DNA from: Neoroseomonas oryzicola
GTDB lineage: Bacteria > Pseudomonadota > Alphaproteobacteria > Acetobacterales > Acetobacteraceae
Reading direction: 5' to 3'
Length of the DNA stretch: 64,000 nt
Assembly: GCF_012163135.1 (NCBI RefSeq)
Contig: NZ_JAAVUP010000001.1
Coordinates: 124,001-188,000 of the forward strand
Positions 1 through 8,356 of the stretch are shown here, piece by piece (within the stretch, counting starts at the first letter, position 1; every line of letters begins with the position of its first letter). Below the pieces are notes generated by a model. It was not told the DNA's origin. It made no database searches and was given only the letters and a program-made list of their open reading frames with translations. The translations under genes and the position numbers were made by a program.

Positions 1-876
1 CGTCAGCCAGTCGCGCACGAAGCCGTGGAACCGCTCTGCCGAGGGCGTCAGCCTGGCGTCGCGGACACGGAGCACCGAGACGACATTGCGGACATTCCAT
101 CCCGGCAGGTCGATCGCCACCATCGAACCGGCGCGCAGTTCGGCCGCGACGACGTAGCGGCTGATGGCGGCGATGCCGAAGCCTCGCCTGACCGCATGGA
201 CGATCGCCTCGTTGGACGAGAGTTCCAGGCGGCGCCTGGGCGCGATGCCGAGCCGGGCAAGCCCGGCGTCCGAGGAGATGCGCGTCGCCGAGCCTTCTTC
301 GCGGGAAATCCATGTCAGGCGCTCGAAGTCGTCACGCGACGAGCGAGGCCGGTATATGGCCGGATTCCCGACGATCACGACGTCATATGCGATCAGTGGC
401 TCGGTCTCGATCTCGGGGGCGACGGCCGGCCCCGCCACGAAGCCGAGCTCGGCGCGGTGCGATCGAAGCAGGTCGATCGCCTGAGCGGCCGTGCCGAGTT
501 GCAGGCCGACGCGCAGCCCGGGATGGGCGTGCTGGAACTCGGCGATGATCTCCGGCAGCAGATAGGTCCCGGTCAGCGACGACGCGACGACGGTCACCGA
601 GCCCGGGCCGCTTTCGCGGAACTGGGCGGCGCCGAGCGTGGCCTGGGCCAGCAGCGCCTCGGCGCGCAGGACGTGGTTCGCGACGAAATCGCCGGCGGGG
701 GTCAGCGTGCCGTCGCGCCGGGCGCGCTCCACCAACGCGATGCCCAGGGCGCGTTCGAGGTCCGCGATGTGCTTCGACACCGCGGGTTGGCTGATGCGCA
801 GTTCCGCCGCGGCGGCGGAGAAGGACCGCTGCCGGGCATAGGCCGCGAAGGCGCGCAGGCGAGCCTCGAGTTTCAT
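1..876 (-). CDS. LysR-family transcriptional regulator (C-terminal end cut by window)
   Basis: The minus-strand frame is open from an ATG at 876 down to base 1, giving 292 residues with no stop, so only the last few residues are missing (family length about 300). It begins MKLEARLRAFAAYARQRSF and continues with SQPAVSKHIADLE, the typical LysR winged helix-turn-helix in the first 60 residues. The rest fits the periplasmic-binding-like effector domain, for example LLPEIIAEFQHAHPGL near residues 105-120. It is divergent from the metallo-beta-lactamase-fold gene at 988, the classic arrangement of a LysR regulator and its target, so control of that gene is inferred. The effector is unknown. Confidence 0.9.
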   Translation of the reverse strand, partial: MKLEARLRAFAAYARQRSFSAAAAELRISQPAVSKHIADLERALGIALVERARRDGTLTPAGDFVANHVLRAEALLAQATLGAAQFRESGPGSVTVVASSLTGTYLLPEIIAEFQHAHPGLRVGLQLGTAAQAIDLLRSHRAELGFVAGPAVAPEIETEPLIAYDVVIVGNPAIYRPRSSRDDFERLTWISREEGSATRISSDAGLARLGIAPRRRLELSSNEAIVHAVRRGFGIAAISRYVVAAELRAGSMVAIDLPGWNVRNVVSVLRVRDARLTPSAERFHGFVRDWLT

Positions 877-890
877 AACTGTAGATTATA
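875..890. promoter_or_regulatory. Putative lysR -10 box and LysR-type dyad
   Basis: Within an unusually AT-rich stretch (about 871-918), the minus strand reads TATAAT at 890-885, a perfect -10 hexamer only 8 bases before the lysR ATG at 876. No convincing -35 is visible. The same bases contain ATAA-N7-TTAT (875-889), which has the T-N11-A dyad form bound by LysR proteins. This suggests autoregulation, and a transcript with almost no leader if this -10 is used. Confidence 0.4.
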
Positions 891-987
891 TGAGTGCGTG
901 CGTTATGTATTTTTTTCCGAAGGGAGGCCTCGGTATCGTCCTCCCGCGCGGCCGGTAGGGCGCGCCTCCAAGGCAAGGGATGTCACC

Positions 988-1800
988 ATGTCTGCCTTCC
1001 TGTGCTCGGCCTGTGGCGCCCAGTTCACGCCGTCGGACGCGCCCCCCGCATCCTGTCCGCTCTGCACCGACGAACGGCAGTTCGTCCCGGCCTCCGGCCA
1101 GGCCTGGACGACGCTGGAGCGGCTGCGGGCCGGGCACACCAACATGTTCCGCCGGCTCGCCCCTGGGATCATGACGATCGAGACCACCCCGCGCTTCGGC
1201 ATCGGGCAACGGGCCTTCCTGGCGCGCACGCCGGCAGGCAACGTGCTTTGGGAATGCATCGCCCTGGTCGACGATGCCACGGTCGAGGTGATCAAGGGCC
1301 TGGGTGGCGTGACCGCGATCGCGATCTCCCACCCGCACTACTACACGACCATGGTGGAATGGAGCCGCGCGCTCGGCGGCGTGCCGATCCATCTGCACGC
1401 CGCGGACCGCGAATGGGTGATGCGGCCCGACGCCGCCGTGCAGTTCTGGGATGGCGACGCGAAGTCGCTCGGGCCGGACCTGACGCTGATCCGGCTCGGC
1501 GGGCACTTCGCCGGCGGGACGGTCCTGCATTGGGCAGGCTGGGAAGGCGGGCGCGGCGTGCTGCTGTCTGGCGACATCCTTCAGGTGGTGCCGAGTGGCC
1601 ATGTCAGCTTCATGTGGTCCTACCCGAACCTGATCCCGCTGTCGGCCGCCAAGGTCCGCCACATGGCGGAGATCCTGGAGCCCTTCGCCTTCGACGCCGT
1701 CTACGGGTCCTTCTCGGGGCGGGGGCAGATCGATGCGAAGGGCAAGGAGGTCGTCGCCGCCTCCGTCGCGCGCTACATCGCGAGGATCACCGACATCTAG
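988..1800 (+). CDS. Metallo-beta-lactamase-fold protein with N-terminal zinc-ribbon-like motif
   Basis: 270 residues. The ATG at 988 is preceded by AAGGGA (975-980), and the frame open upstream belongs to a non-coding extension. The N-terminus has two CxxC pairs (Cys6, Cys9, Cys23, Cys26), like a small zinc ribbon. The body resembles the metallo-beta-lactamase fold: SHPHYY near residue 115 in place of HxHxDH, GGHFAGG with His173, and SGDI with Asp196. The Asp-His half of the first metal motif and the final His are not evident, so the usual two-metal centre looks incomplete. Substrate is unknown. It is divergent from lysR, which may control it. Confidence 0.75.
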   Translation: MSAFLCSACGAQFTPSDAPPASCPLCTDERQFVPASGQAWTTLERLRAGHTNMFRRLAPGIMTIETTPRFGIGQRAFLARTPAGNVLWECIALVDDATVEVIKGLGGVTAIAISHPHYYTTMVEWSRALGGVPIHLHAADREWVMRPDAAVQFWDGDAKSLGPDLTLIRLGGHFAGGTVLHWAGWEGGRGVLLSGDILQVVPSGHVSFMWSYPNLIPLSAAKVRHMAEILEPFAFDAVYGSFSGRGQIDAKGKEVVAASVARYIARITDI

Positions 1801-1810
1801 TCACCCTGGC

Positions 1811-1830
1811 GCGCCGGCGGGCGCCGGCGC
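1811..1830. terminator. GC-rich hairpin after the MBL-fold gene
   Basis: A perfect 9-base inverted repeat (GCGCCGGCG / CGCCGGCGC) sits 10 bases after the stop at 1800. The loop is only two bases unless the top pairs open, and no T-run follows, so termination is only possible, not shown. Confidence 0.3.
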
Positions 1831-1911
1831 CTAAGGCTTGTGCAGTCCCTGGTTCCCCGGCCGATTCGGCACGCGGCCGCAAGCGGCACGCCGGTTGCTT
1901 CACGACCGGGC

Positions 1912-2964
1912 ATGACCGCACTCACCCAGGCCCCCGACCGGGGGGGACCCGCCCAGCCGCTGCTCGAGGTGACCGGCCTCGTGAAGCATTTCCCCATCCA
2001 TGGCGGGCTGCTCGGCCGCCAGGTCGCGACGGTGCGCGCGGTGGACGGGGTGAGCCTGACGATCCGGAAGGGCGAGACGCTCGGCATCGTGGGCGAATCC
2101 GGATGCGGCAAATCCACCACCGCCCGGCTGCTGATGCGCCTGCTCGACCCCGATGCCGGGGAGATGGTCTTCGACGGGGAACAGGTCGGCGGGACGGACC
2201 AGACCGGCGGCGTGACGCTGCGTGACTATCGCCGCCAGGTGCAGATGGTCTTCCAGGATTCCTACGCCTCGCTGAACCCGCGCCTGACCATCGAGGAGAC
2301 GATCGCCTTCTCCCCCCAGGTCCACGGGGTGTCCGCGCGCGAGGCGCGGGAGCGGGCGCATGAGCTGCTCGCCGCCGTCGGCCTCGCCCCGGCGCAGTTT
2401 GCCCGGCGCTACCCGCACGAGGTCTCGGGCGGCCAGCGCCAGCGCATCAACATCGCCCGGGCGCTCGCGCTGCAGCCGCGCCTCGTCATCCTCGACGAGC
2501 CGGTCTCCGCGCTCGACAAGTCGGTCGAGGCGCAGGTGCTGAACCTCCTCGTCGACCTGAAGGAGAAGTTCGGCCTCACCTACGCCTTCATCAGCCACGA
2601 CCTGAACGTGGTCCAGTACATCTCCGACCGCGTGCTGGTGATGTATCTCGGACAGGTGGCCGAGCAGGGGCCGGTCGAGGAGATCTACGAGCGCCCCGCG
2701 CACCCCTATACCCGCGCGCTGCTCGCCTCCCGGCCCTCGATGGACCCGGTAAAGCGCCGCACCGCGCCGCCGCTGACGGGTGATCCGCCCAACCCGGTCA
2801 ACCCGCCTTCCGGCTGCCGCTTCCGCACCCGCTGCACCATGGCCGAGGATGTCTGTGCCCAGCGGGCGCCCGTGGCGGCGCCGCTTTCGGCCGGCCACGA
2901 GGCCGCCTGCCACGCCGTCCTGCCCGGCAGCGGCCATTCCGCCGCCCCGAGGATCGCGGCATGA
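1912..2964 (+). CDS. Oligopeptide/dipeptide ABC transporter ATP-binding protein (DppF/OppF type)
   Basis: 350 residues from the ATG at 1912; the frame is open further upstream but that part looks non-coding. It energises import of small peptides or related solutes. Visible are Walker A GESGCGKST, signature SGGQRQR, Walker B VILDEPVSALD, and the C-terminal oligopeptide-transporter extension with CRFRTRC, typical of the DppF/OppF group. The stop overlaps the start of the DppD-type partner by four bases, so the two ATPases are translationally coupled. No permease or binding protein is in the window, so they either serve a transporter encoded elsewhere or have lost it. Confidence 0.88.
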   Translation: MTALTQAPDRGGPAQPLLEVTGLVKHFPIHGGLLGRQVATVRAVDGVSLTIRKGETLGIVGESGCGKSTTARLLMRLLDPDAGEMVFDGEQVGGTDQTGGVTLRDYRRQVQMVFQDSYASLNPRLTIEETIAFSPQVHGVSAREARERAHELLAAVGLAPAQFARRYPHEVSGGQRQRINIARALALQPRLVILDEPVSALDKSVEAQVLNLLVDLKEKFGLTYAFISHDLNVVQYISDRVLVMYLGQVAEQGPVEEIYERPAHPYTRALLASRPSMDPVKRRTAPPLTGDPPNPVNPPSGCRFRTRCTMAEDVCAQRAPVAAPLSAGHEAACHAVLPGSGHSAAPRIAA

Positions 2965-3953
2965 GCGCCGCCCTGAAGCCCGAGGCCCCGGCGCCGCTCG
3001 TCCGCGCGCGGGACCTGACGGTCCGCTTCGTCAACCGCGACGCCACCGTCCATGCGGTGAACGGCGTCGACCTCGACCTCGCGCAGGGGGAGGTGTTGTG
3101 CCTGCTGGGGGAGTCCGGCTCGGGCAAGTCGGTGACGCTGCGGGCCCTGATGAAGCTGCTGCCGCGCCAGGCGAAGGTCGGCGGCAGCATCGAGGTCGCC
3201 GGCCGCGACGTGCAGGCGATGTCCGAGCGGCAACTGGCCGATTTCCGCGGCGGCGACGTCGCGATGATCTTCCAGGAACCGATGACCGCGCTCGACCCGG
3301 TCTTCACCATCGGCCGCCAGATCGCCGAGGCGGTGCAGCGGCATGAGGGCGTCTCGCGCTCCGCCGCCGATGCGCGGGCGCTGGAACTGCTGGAACTGGT
3401 GCAGATCCCCTCGGCCAAGCGGCGCCTCGCGGCCTATCCGCACGAATTGTCGGGCGGGCTGCGCCAGCGCGCGATGATCGCCGTGGCACTCGCCTGCAAG
3501 CCCAGGCTGCTGCTGGCGGACGAACCGACCACGGCGCTCGACGCCACGGTGCAGATCCAGGTCCTGCTGTTGTTGCGGGAACTTCAGGAAAAGCTCGGCA
3601 TGGGTGTCATCTTCGTCACCCATGACCTCGGCGTGGCGGGCGAGATCGCCGACCGCGTCGCCGTCATGTATGCCGGCCGGGTGGTGGAGGAAGCCGCGAT
3701 CGGGCCCTTCATGGGCGGCCCGATGCATCCCTACGCGCAGGGGCTGCTGGGCGCGACGGTGCACCCGAGCATGCGCGGCAAGCGGCTGACCACCATCCCC
3801 GGCGCGCCGCCGAGCCTCGAGAAGGAGCCGACCACCTGCGCCTTCGCGCCCCGGTGTTCGCTGGCCGAGCCCGCCTGCCTTGCCGGCGTGCCGCCTGCGC
3901 GCATGGTCGGCCCCGACCGCATGGCGCGCTGCATCCGCGTTCCGGCTGTCTGA
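2961..3953 (+). CDS. Oligopeptide/dipeptide ABC transporter ATP-binding protein (DppD/OppD type)
   Basis: 330 residues, starting inside the stop of the preceding ATPase (ATGA overlap). Walker A is GESGSGKSV, signature LSGGLRQR, Walker B LLLADEPTTALD, followed by the H-loop VTHDLGV. The C-terminal oligopeptide domain carries CAFAPRCSLAEPAC. In peptide importers DppD and DppF form a heterodimer under two permeases. Here the order is F then D with neither permease, unlike the usual A-B-C-D-F operon. Function as half of a heterodimeric motor is from the family; the substrate is unknown. Confidence 0.88.
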   Translation: MSAALKPEAPAPLVRARDLTVRFVNRDATVHAVNGVDLDLAQGEVLCLLGESGSGKSVTLRALMKLLPRQAKVGGSIEVAGRDVQAMSERQLADFRGGDVAMIFQEPMTALDPVFTIGRQIAEAVQRHEGVSRSAADARALELLELVQIPSAKRRLAAYPHELSGGLRQRAMIAVALACKPRLLLADEPTTALDATVQIQVLLLLRELQEKLGMGVIFVTHDLGVAGEIADRVAVMYAGRVVEEAAIGPFMGGPMHPYAQGLLGATVHPSMRGKRLTTIPGAPPSLEKEPTTCAFAPRCSLAEPACLAGVPPARMVGPDRMARCIRVPAV

Positions 3954-4029
3954 CGGGATCGTCGGGGCGGAATCTTGCGCAAATGCATGGCCGTGGTCAC
4001 ATTCAGGCGAGTTTCATGGCAGGGCGGCA

Positions 4030-5145
4030 ATGCGGACGGTAACGCAGCTGGCGGTTCTGGCCCTGGTCGCCGGGGCTGGAGCGGGCTGGCACTACTATGG
4101 TGATCGGGTCGGCCTGCCGCCGCCGCTGCAGTTGATCGGCCTGCAGCCGGCCCAGCAGGGCGGCGCCCGCGGTGGCGGCCCCGGCGGACCCGTGGGCGTG
4201 GTGGTGCAGCCGGTTCGCGTCGCCCCGGTCGTGGAACGGGTCGAGAGCGTCGGCACCGTCCGCGCCCGCGAGGCCGTCACCATCACCAGCAAGGTCGCCG
4301 GCATCGTGGAGCAGATCCGCTTCACCGAGGGCCAGCGCGTGAATGCGGGCGATACGCTGGTCCAGCTCGATGCGGCCGCGCTGCGGGCGGAACTGGATCA
4401 GGCGCGGGCGCTGCTCGACGATGCGCGCAACCAGCTCACCCGCGCCCGCCAGCTCCAGCCCGGCCAGACCATCGCGGCCCAGCGGCTCGAGACGCTGGAG
4501 GCCCTGTCGCGGCAGGCCGAAGGCCGGGTCCGCCAGGCCGAGGCGCGGCTCGAGGAACTGCGCGTCACCGCCCCCTTCGGCGGCCGCGTCGGCCTGCGCC
4601 AGGTGAGCCCCGGCGCGCTGATCCAGCCCGGCACGGCGATCACCACCCTCGATGACACCGCGCGGGTGCGCGTGGAGTTCTCGGTCCCCGAGGTGCACCT
4701 CGCCCGCGTGCGGGTCGGCAGCGCGGTCACGGCGCGGAGCAGCGCCTACGGCAACCGCCGCTTCCAGGGCACCGTCGCGGTCATCGACACGCGCCTGGAT
4801 CCGGCGACGCGCTCGGTCCGCGTCATCTCCGAATTCGACAATGCCGATGAGGCGCTGCGCCCCGGCCTGTTCCTGACGGTCGAGCTGGTGCTCGAGGAAC
4901 GCGAGCGGGCGCTGCTGGTCGCCGAGGAGGCGATCGACCCGGTCGGCGACCGCGCCTTCGTCTTCGTGGTGCGCGACGGCCGCGCCCGGCGCCAGGAGGT
5001 GAAGCTCGGCCTGCGCCTGCCCGGCGAGGTCGAGGTGCGCGACGGGCTGAACGCCGGCGAACCGGTGGTGGTCCGCGGCGTCCAGCGCCTGCGGAACGAC
5101 CTGCCCGTGCGCGTCGTCGAGACGCTGGCCCGACCGACGAGCTGA
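4030..5145 (+). CDS. RND efflux periplasmic adaptor (membrane fusion protein)
   Basis: 371 residues from the ATG at 4030. An N-terminal hydrophobic segment (residues 5-20) is followed by a glycine-rich linker, then the adaptor core: the lipoyl-type strand VTITSKVAGIVEQI near residue 85, a coiled-coil hairpin at about 120-185, the second lipoyl half APFGGRVGLRQVSPG, and beta-barrel and proximal domains. It bridges an inner-membrane RND pump to an outer-membrane channel. It sits 16 bases before the pump gene, so the pair forms one operon. A TolC-family channel is encoded at 26685 and could complete the complex (inference). Confidence 0.9.
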   Translation: MRTVTQLAVLALVAGAGAGWHYYGDRVGLPPPLQLIGLQPAQQGGARGGGPGGPVGVVVQPVRVAPVVERVESVGTVRAREAVTITSKVAGIVEQIRFTEGQRVNAGDTLVQLDAAALRAELDQARALLDDARNQLTRARQLQPGQTIAAQRLETLEALSRQAEGRVRQAEARLEELRVTAPFGGRVGLRQVSPGALIQPGTAITTLDDTARVRVEFSVPEVHLARVRVGSAVTARSSAYGNRRFQGTVAVIDTRLDPATRSVRVISEFDNADEALRPGLFLTVELVLEERERALLVAEEAIDPVGDRAFVFVVRDGRARRQEVKLGLRLPGEVEVRDGLNAGEPVVVRGVQRLRNDLPVRVVETLARPTS

Positions 5146-5161
5146 GGGGGAGGGCGCGCCG

Positions 5162-8100
5162 GTGGTCCTGTCCGACGTCTCGATCAAGCGACCCGTCTTC
5201 GCCACCGTCATCAGCCTGATGCTGACGGTGCTCGGCCTGTTCGCGCTGATGCGCATGCCGATCCGCGAATATCCGGCGATCGACCCGCCGATCATCCAGA
5301 TCACGACGACCTATACGGGCGCCTCCGCCCCAGTGGTCGACAGCCAGATCACCGAGCTGCTCGAGGCAGCCGTCGCGGGGATCGAGGGGATCAAGACGAT
5401 CTCCTCCCAGTCGCGGGACGAGCGCAGCCAGATCATCATGGAGTTCCGCCTGACGCGGAACGTGGATGCGGCGGCGAACGACGTGCGCGACCGCGTGGCC
5501 CGCGCGCTGGCCCGGCTGCCGGAACAGGCCGATACGCCCGTCGTCGCTAAGGTGGACGGCGACAGCCGCCCGATCCTGTGGATCGCGCTCGCCTCCGACC
5601 GGCTCTCGCCGCTCGACCTGACCGACATCGCGCGCCGGCGCATCGTCGACCGCCTCGCGATCGTCGAAGGCGTCGCCCAGGTGCTGATCCAGGGCGAACG
5701 GCGCTTCGCCATGCGCATCTGGCTCGACCGCCAGGCGCTCGCCGCGCGCAACCTCACGGTGCAGGACATCGAGGAGGCGATCCGGCGGGAGAACGTGGAG
5801 CTCCCCGGCGGGCGCATCGAGAGCCAGCAGCGCGAGTTGACCGTGCGCACCGACAGCCGCATGAGCCGGCCGGAGCAGTTCCGCGAGATCGTCGTCTCGC
5901 GCGGCGCCGGCGGCGCACAGGTGCTGCTCGGCGAGGTGGCGCGCATCGAGGTCGGCGCCGAGGACACGCGCGGGGCCTACCGCATCAACGGCCGACCTGC
6001 CATCGGGCTCGGCATCCTGCGCCAGTCCACCGCCAACACGCTCTCGGTCGCGAACGGCGTGAAGGCCGAGATGGAGCTCATCCGCCCCTCCCTTCCGGAG
6101 GGTGTGGACGTGATCGTCGGCTATGACGAAAGCCTGTTCATCAGCCAGTCGATCTACGAGGTCGAGCACGCGCTGATGATCGCCCTCGCGCTCGTCATCG
6201 GCGTCATCTTCCTGTTCCTGCGATCGGTGCGGGCGACGATCATCCCGACGGTGGCGATCCCGGTCTCGATCATCGCCTCCTTCATCGCCATGGCAGCGCT
6301 CGGCTTCTCGGTGAACGTGCTGACGCTGCTGGGCCTGGTGCTTGCCATCGGCCTCGTGGTCGACGACGCCATCGTGGTGCTCGAGAACATCCACCGCCGG
6401 ATCGAGGAAGGGGAGGAGCCGCTGCTCGCCTCCCTCTATGGTGCGCGGGAGATCGCCTTCGCGGTTATCGCGACGACCCTCGTGCTGGTCGCCGTCTTCG
6501 TGCCGCTGTCTTTCATGGGCGGCAACACGGGGCGGCTGTTCACCGAGTTCGGGCTGGCGCTGGCCGCTTCCGTGCTCTTCTCGGGCCTCATCGCGCTGAC
6601 GCTCACGCCGATGATGTGCTCGAAGCTGCTCAAGGCGCATGAGGGCGAGACATGGCTGGTGCGGGTCACCGAGCCGGTCTTCCTCGGCATGAACGGCGCG
6701 TTGCGCTGGACGCTCGACCGCGCGCTGCGGGCGCCGCTGCTGGTGCTCGGCGCCTCGGCCGCGCTCTGCGGCGTCGGCGTTCTGCTCTATACCGCGCTGC
6801 CAAAAGAATTCGCGCCGACCGAGGACCGTGGCGTCGTCATCATCCCGACCACGGGGCCCGAGGGCGCGTCCTTCGGCTACACGATGGAGCATGTGACGCA
6901 GATCGAGCGCCTGCTTCAGCGTTACGTCGACGATGGCGAGGCGGCGGCGGTCTTCGCCACCGTGGGTGGCTTCCAGCGGCCGGCCGTGGGCAACATTGCC
7001 AACATCTTCATCCGGCTTGCGCCCTGGGCCGACCGCAGCCGCAAGCAGCAGGAGATCGCCGCGGAGGTCTTCCCGCGCATCGCGCAGATCCCCGGCGTGC
7101 GCGGCTTCGCGCTGAACCCGCCATCGCTCGGCCAGCGCGGCTTCCAGCCGCCGGTGCAGTTCGTCATCGGCGGGCCGGACTACGACACGCTGATCCAGTG
7201 GCGCGACCGCTTCATGGAGCGCGCGCGCGAGAACCCGCGTCTGCTGAACCTCGACCACAATTTCAAGGAGACGAAGCCCGAGGTCCGCGTCGAGATCGAC
7301 CGGCGCAAGGCCGCCGACCTCGGCATTTCCATTGCCGCGGTGGGCCGCACGATCGAGACGATGATGGGCTCGCGCGAGGTCACGACCTACGTCGTCGGCG
7401 GGCAGGAGTACAAGGTCCTTCTGCAGGCGCCTGAGGAACTCCGCCTGTCGCCCTACGACCTGCAGAACGTCTTCGTCCGCACATCCTCCGGCGGGTTGGT
7501 GCCACTGGCGAACGTCGTTACCATGTCCGAGCGCGCCCGCGCCCAGACACTGGCGCGCGAGGACCGGGTGCGTGCCATCACCATCACGGCCTCCCTCGCG
7601 CCCGGCTACTCGCTCGGCGATGCGCTGGACTACCTCGATGGCGTGGCGCGGCAGGTGCTGCCGGGCGAGGCGCGCATCGCCTATCGTGGCCAGTCGCTCG
7701 AGTTCCGTGAATCCTCCGGCGCGCTCTACGTCACCTTCGCCATGGCGCTGCTGGTGGTATTCCTGGTGCTCGCCGCGCAGTTCGAGAGCTTCATCCACCC
7801 CTTCGTCATCCTGCTCTCGACGCCGCTCGCCGTGACGGGCGGGCTGCTGGCGCTGTGGTGGACGGGGCAGTCGCTCAACATCTTCAGCCAGATCGGGATG
7901 ATCCTGCTGATCGGGTTGATGGCGAAGAACGGCATCCTGGTGGTGGAGTTCGCGAACCAGCTGCGCGACCGCGGCCTGTCGATCCGCGAGGCGGTGCTTG
8001 AAGCGTCCGTCGTCCGGCTGCGGCCGATCCTGATGACCTCGATCGCGACGGTGCTCGGCGCCGTGCCGCTCGCCATGGCGACCGGGGCGGGCGCGGAGAG

Positions 8101-8293
8101 CCGCCAGGCGCTGGGCGTCGTCATCGTCGGCGGCATCACCCTGTCGACCTTCGTGACACTCTATGCCGTGCCGGCGCTCTATCTGCTGCTTGCCCCCTAC
8201 ACCAAGCCGATCGGGGCGATCGCGGCCCGACTGACCGAACTCGAGGCCAGCCACGGGAAAGGCCATGGCCACGGGCCCCAGCCGGCGGAGTGA
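5162..8293 (+). CDS. RND-family efflux transporter permease (AcrB/MexB-like)
   Basis: 1043 residues, the normal size for a hydrophobe/amphiphile RND pump, from a GTG at 5162. The sequence opens with LSDVSIKRPVFATVISLML, the usual first membrane helix, and has two repeats of a large periplasmic loop followed by a six-helix bundle. The paired aspartates of the proton relay are seen in GLVVDDAIVVLENIHRR near residue 400, and the second half has LLIGLMAKNGILVVEFAN. It uses the proton gradient to expel drugs, dyes or other amphiphiles. It is paired with the adaptor upstream and followed by a strong terminator. No local regulator is present. Confidence 0.93.
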   Translation: MVLSDVSIKRPVFATVISLMLTVLGLFALMRMPIREYPAIDPPIIQITTTYTGASAPVVDSQITELLEAAVAGIEGIKTISSQSRDERSQIIMEFRLTRNVDAAANDVRDRVARALARLPEQADTPVVAKVDGDSRPILWIALASDRLSPLDLTDIARRRIVDRLAIVEGVAQVLIQGERRFAMRIWLDRQALAARNLTVQDIEEAIRRENVELPGGRIESQQRELTVRTDSRMSRPEQFREIVVSRGAGGAQVLLGEVARIEVGAEDTRGAYRINGRPAIGLGILRQSTANTLSVANGVKAEMELIRPSLPEGVDVIVGYDESLFISQSIYEVEHALMIALALVIGVIFLFLRSVRATIIPTVAIPVSIIASFIAMAALGFSVNVLTLLGLVLAIGLVVDDAIVVLENIHRRIEEGEEPLLASLYGAREIAFAVIATTLVLVAVFVPLSFMGGNTGRLFTEFGLALAASVLFSGLIALTLTPMMCSKLLKAHEGETWLVRVTEPVFLGMNGALRWTLDRALRAPLLVLGASAALCGVGVLLYTALPKEFAPTEDRGVVIIPTTGPEGASFGYTMEHVTQIERLLQRYVDDGEAAAVFATVGGFQRPAVGNIANIFIRLAPWADRSRKQQEIAAEVFPRIAQIPGVRGFALNPPSLGQRGFQPPVQFVIGGPDYDTLIQWRDRFMERARENPRLLNLDHNFKETKPEVRVEIDRRKAADLGISIAAVGRTIETMMGSREVTTYVVGGQEYKVLLQAPEELRLSPYDLQNVFVRTSSGGLVPLANVVTMSERARAQTLAREDRVRAITITASLAPGYSLGDALDYLDGVARQVLPGEARIAYRGQSLEFRESSGALYVTFAMALLVVFLVLAAQFESFIHPFVILLSTPLAVTGGLLALWWTGQSLNIFSQIGMILLIGLMAKNGILVVEFANQLRDRGLSIREAVLEASVVRLRPILMTSIATVLGAVPLAMATGAGAESRQALGVVIVGGITLSTFVTLYAVPALYLLLAPYTKPIGAIAARLTELEASHGKGHGHGPQPAE

Positions 8294-8298
8294 CGGGC

Positions 8299-8332
8299 GC
8301 GGCCGGAACGGCTAGGTTCCGGCCGCTTTGTT
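8299..8332 (+). terminator. Rho-independent terminator of the RND operon
   Basis: A perfect 11-base stem (GCGGCCGGAAC / GTTCCGGCCGC) with a six-base loop begins five bases after the pump stop and is followed by TTTGTT. This is the clearest intrinsic terminator in the window. Confidence 0.8.
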
Positions 8333-8356
8333 CCGATTCACGGGAAGGATGTCCGG

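Noticed and set aside
25-987. N-terminal extension of the MBL-fold gene
   Set aside because: This part overlaps the LysR gene on the other strand; the ATG at 988 with AAGGGA gives a normal product.
4823-8272. A 1149-codon open frame antisense to the RND pump
   Set aside because: It is the shadow of a GC-rich real gene; composition is His/Arg/Asp-rich without motifs, and the sense frame is a complete pump.
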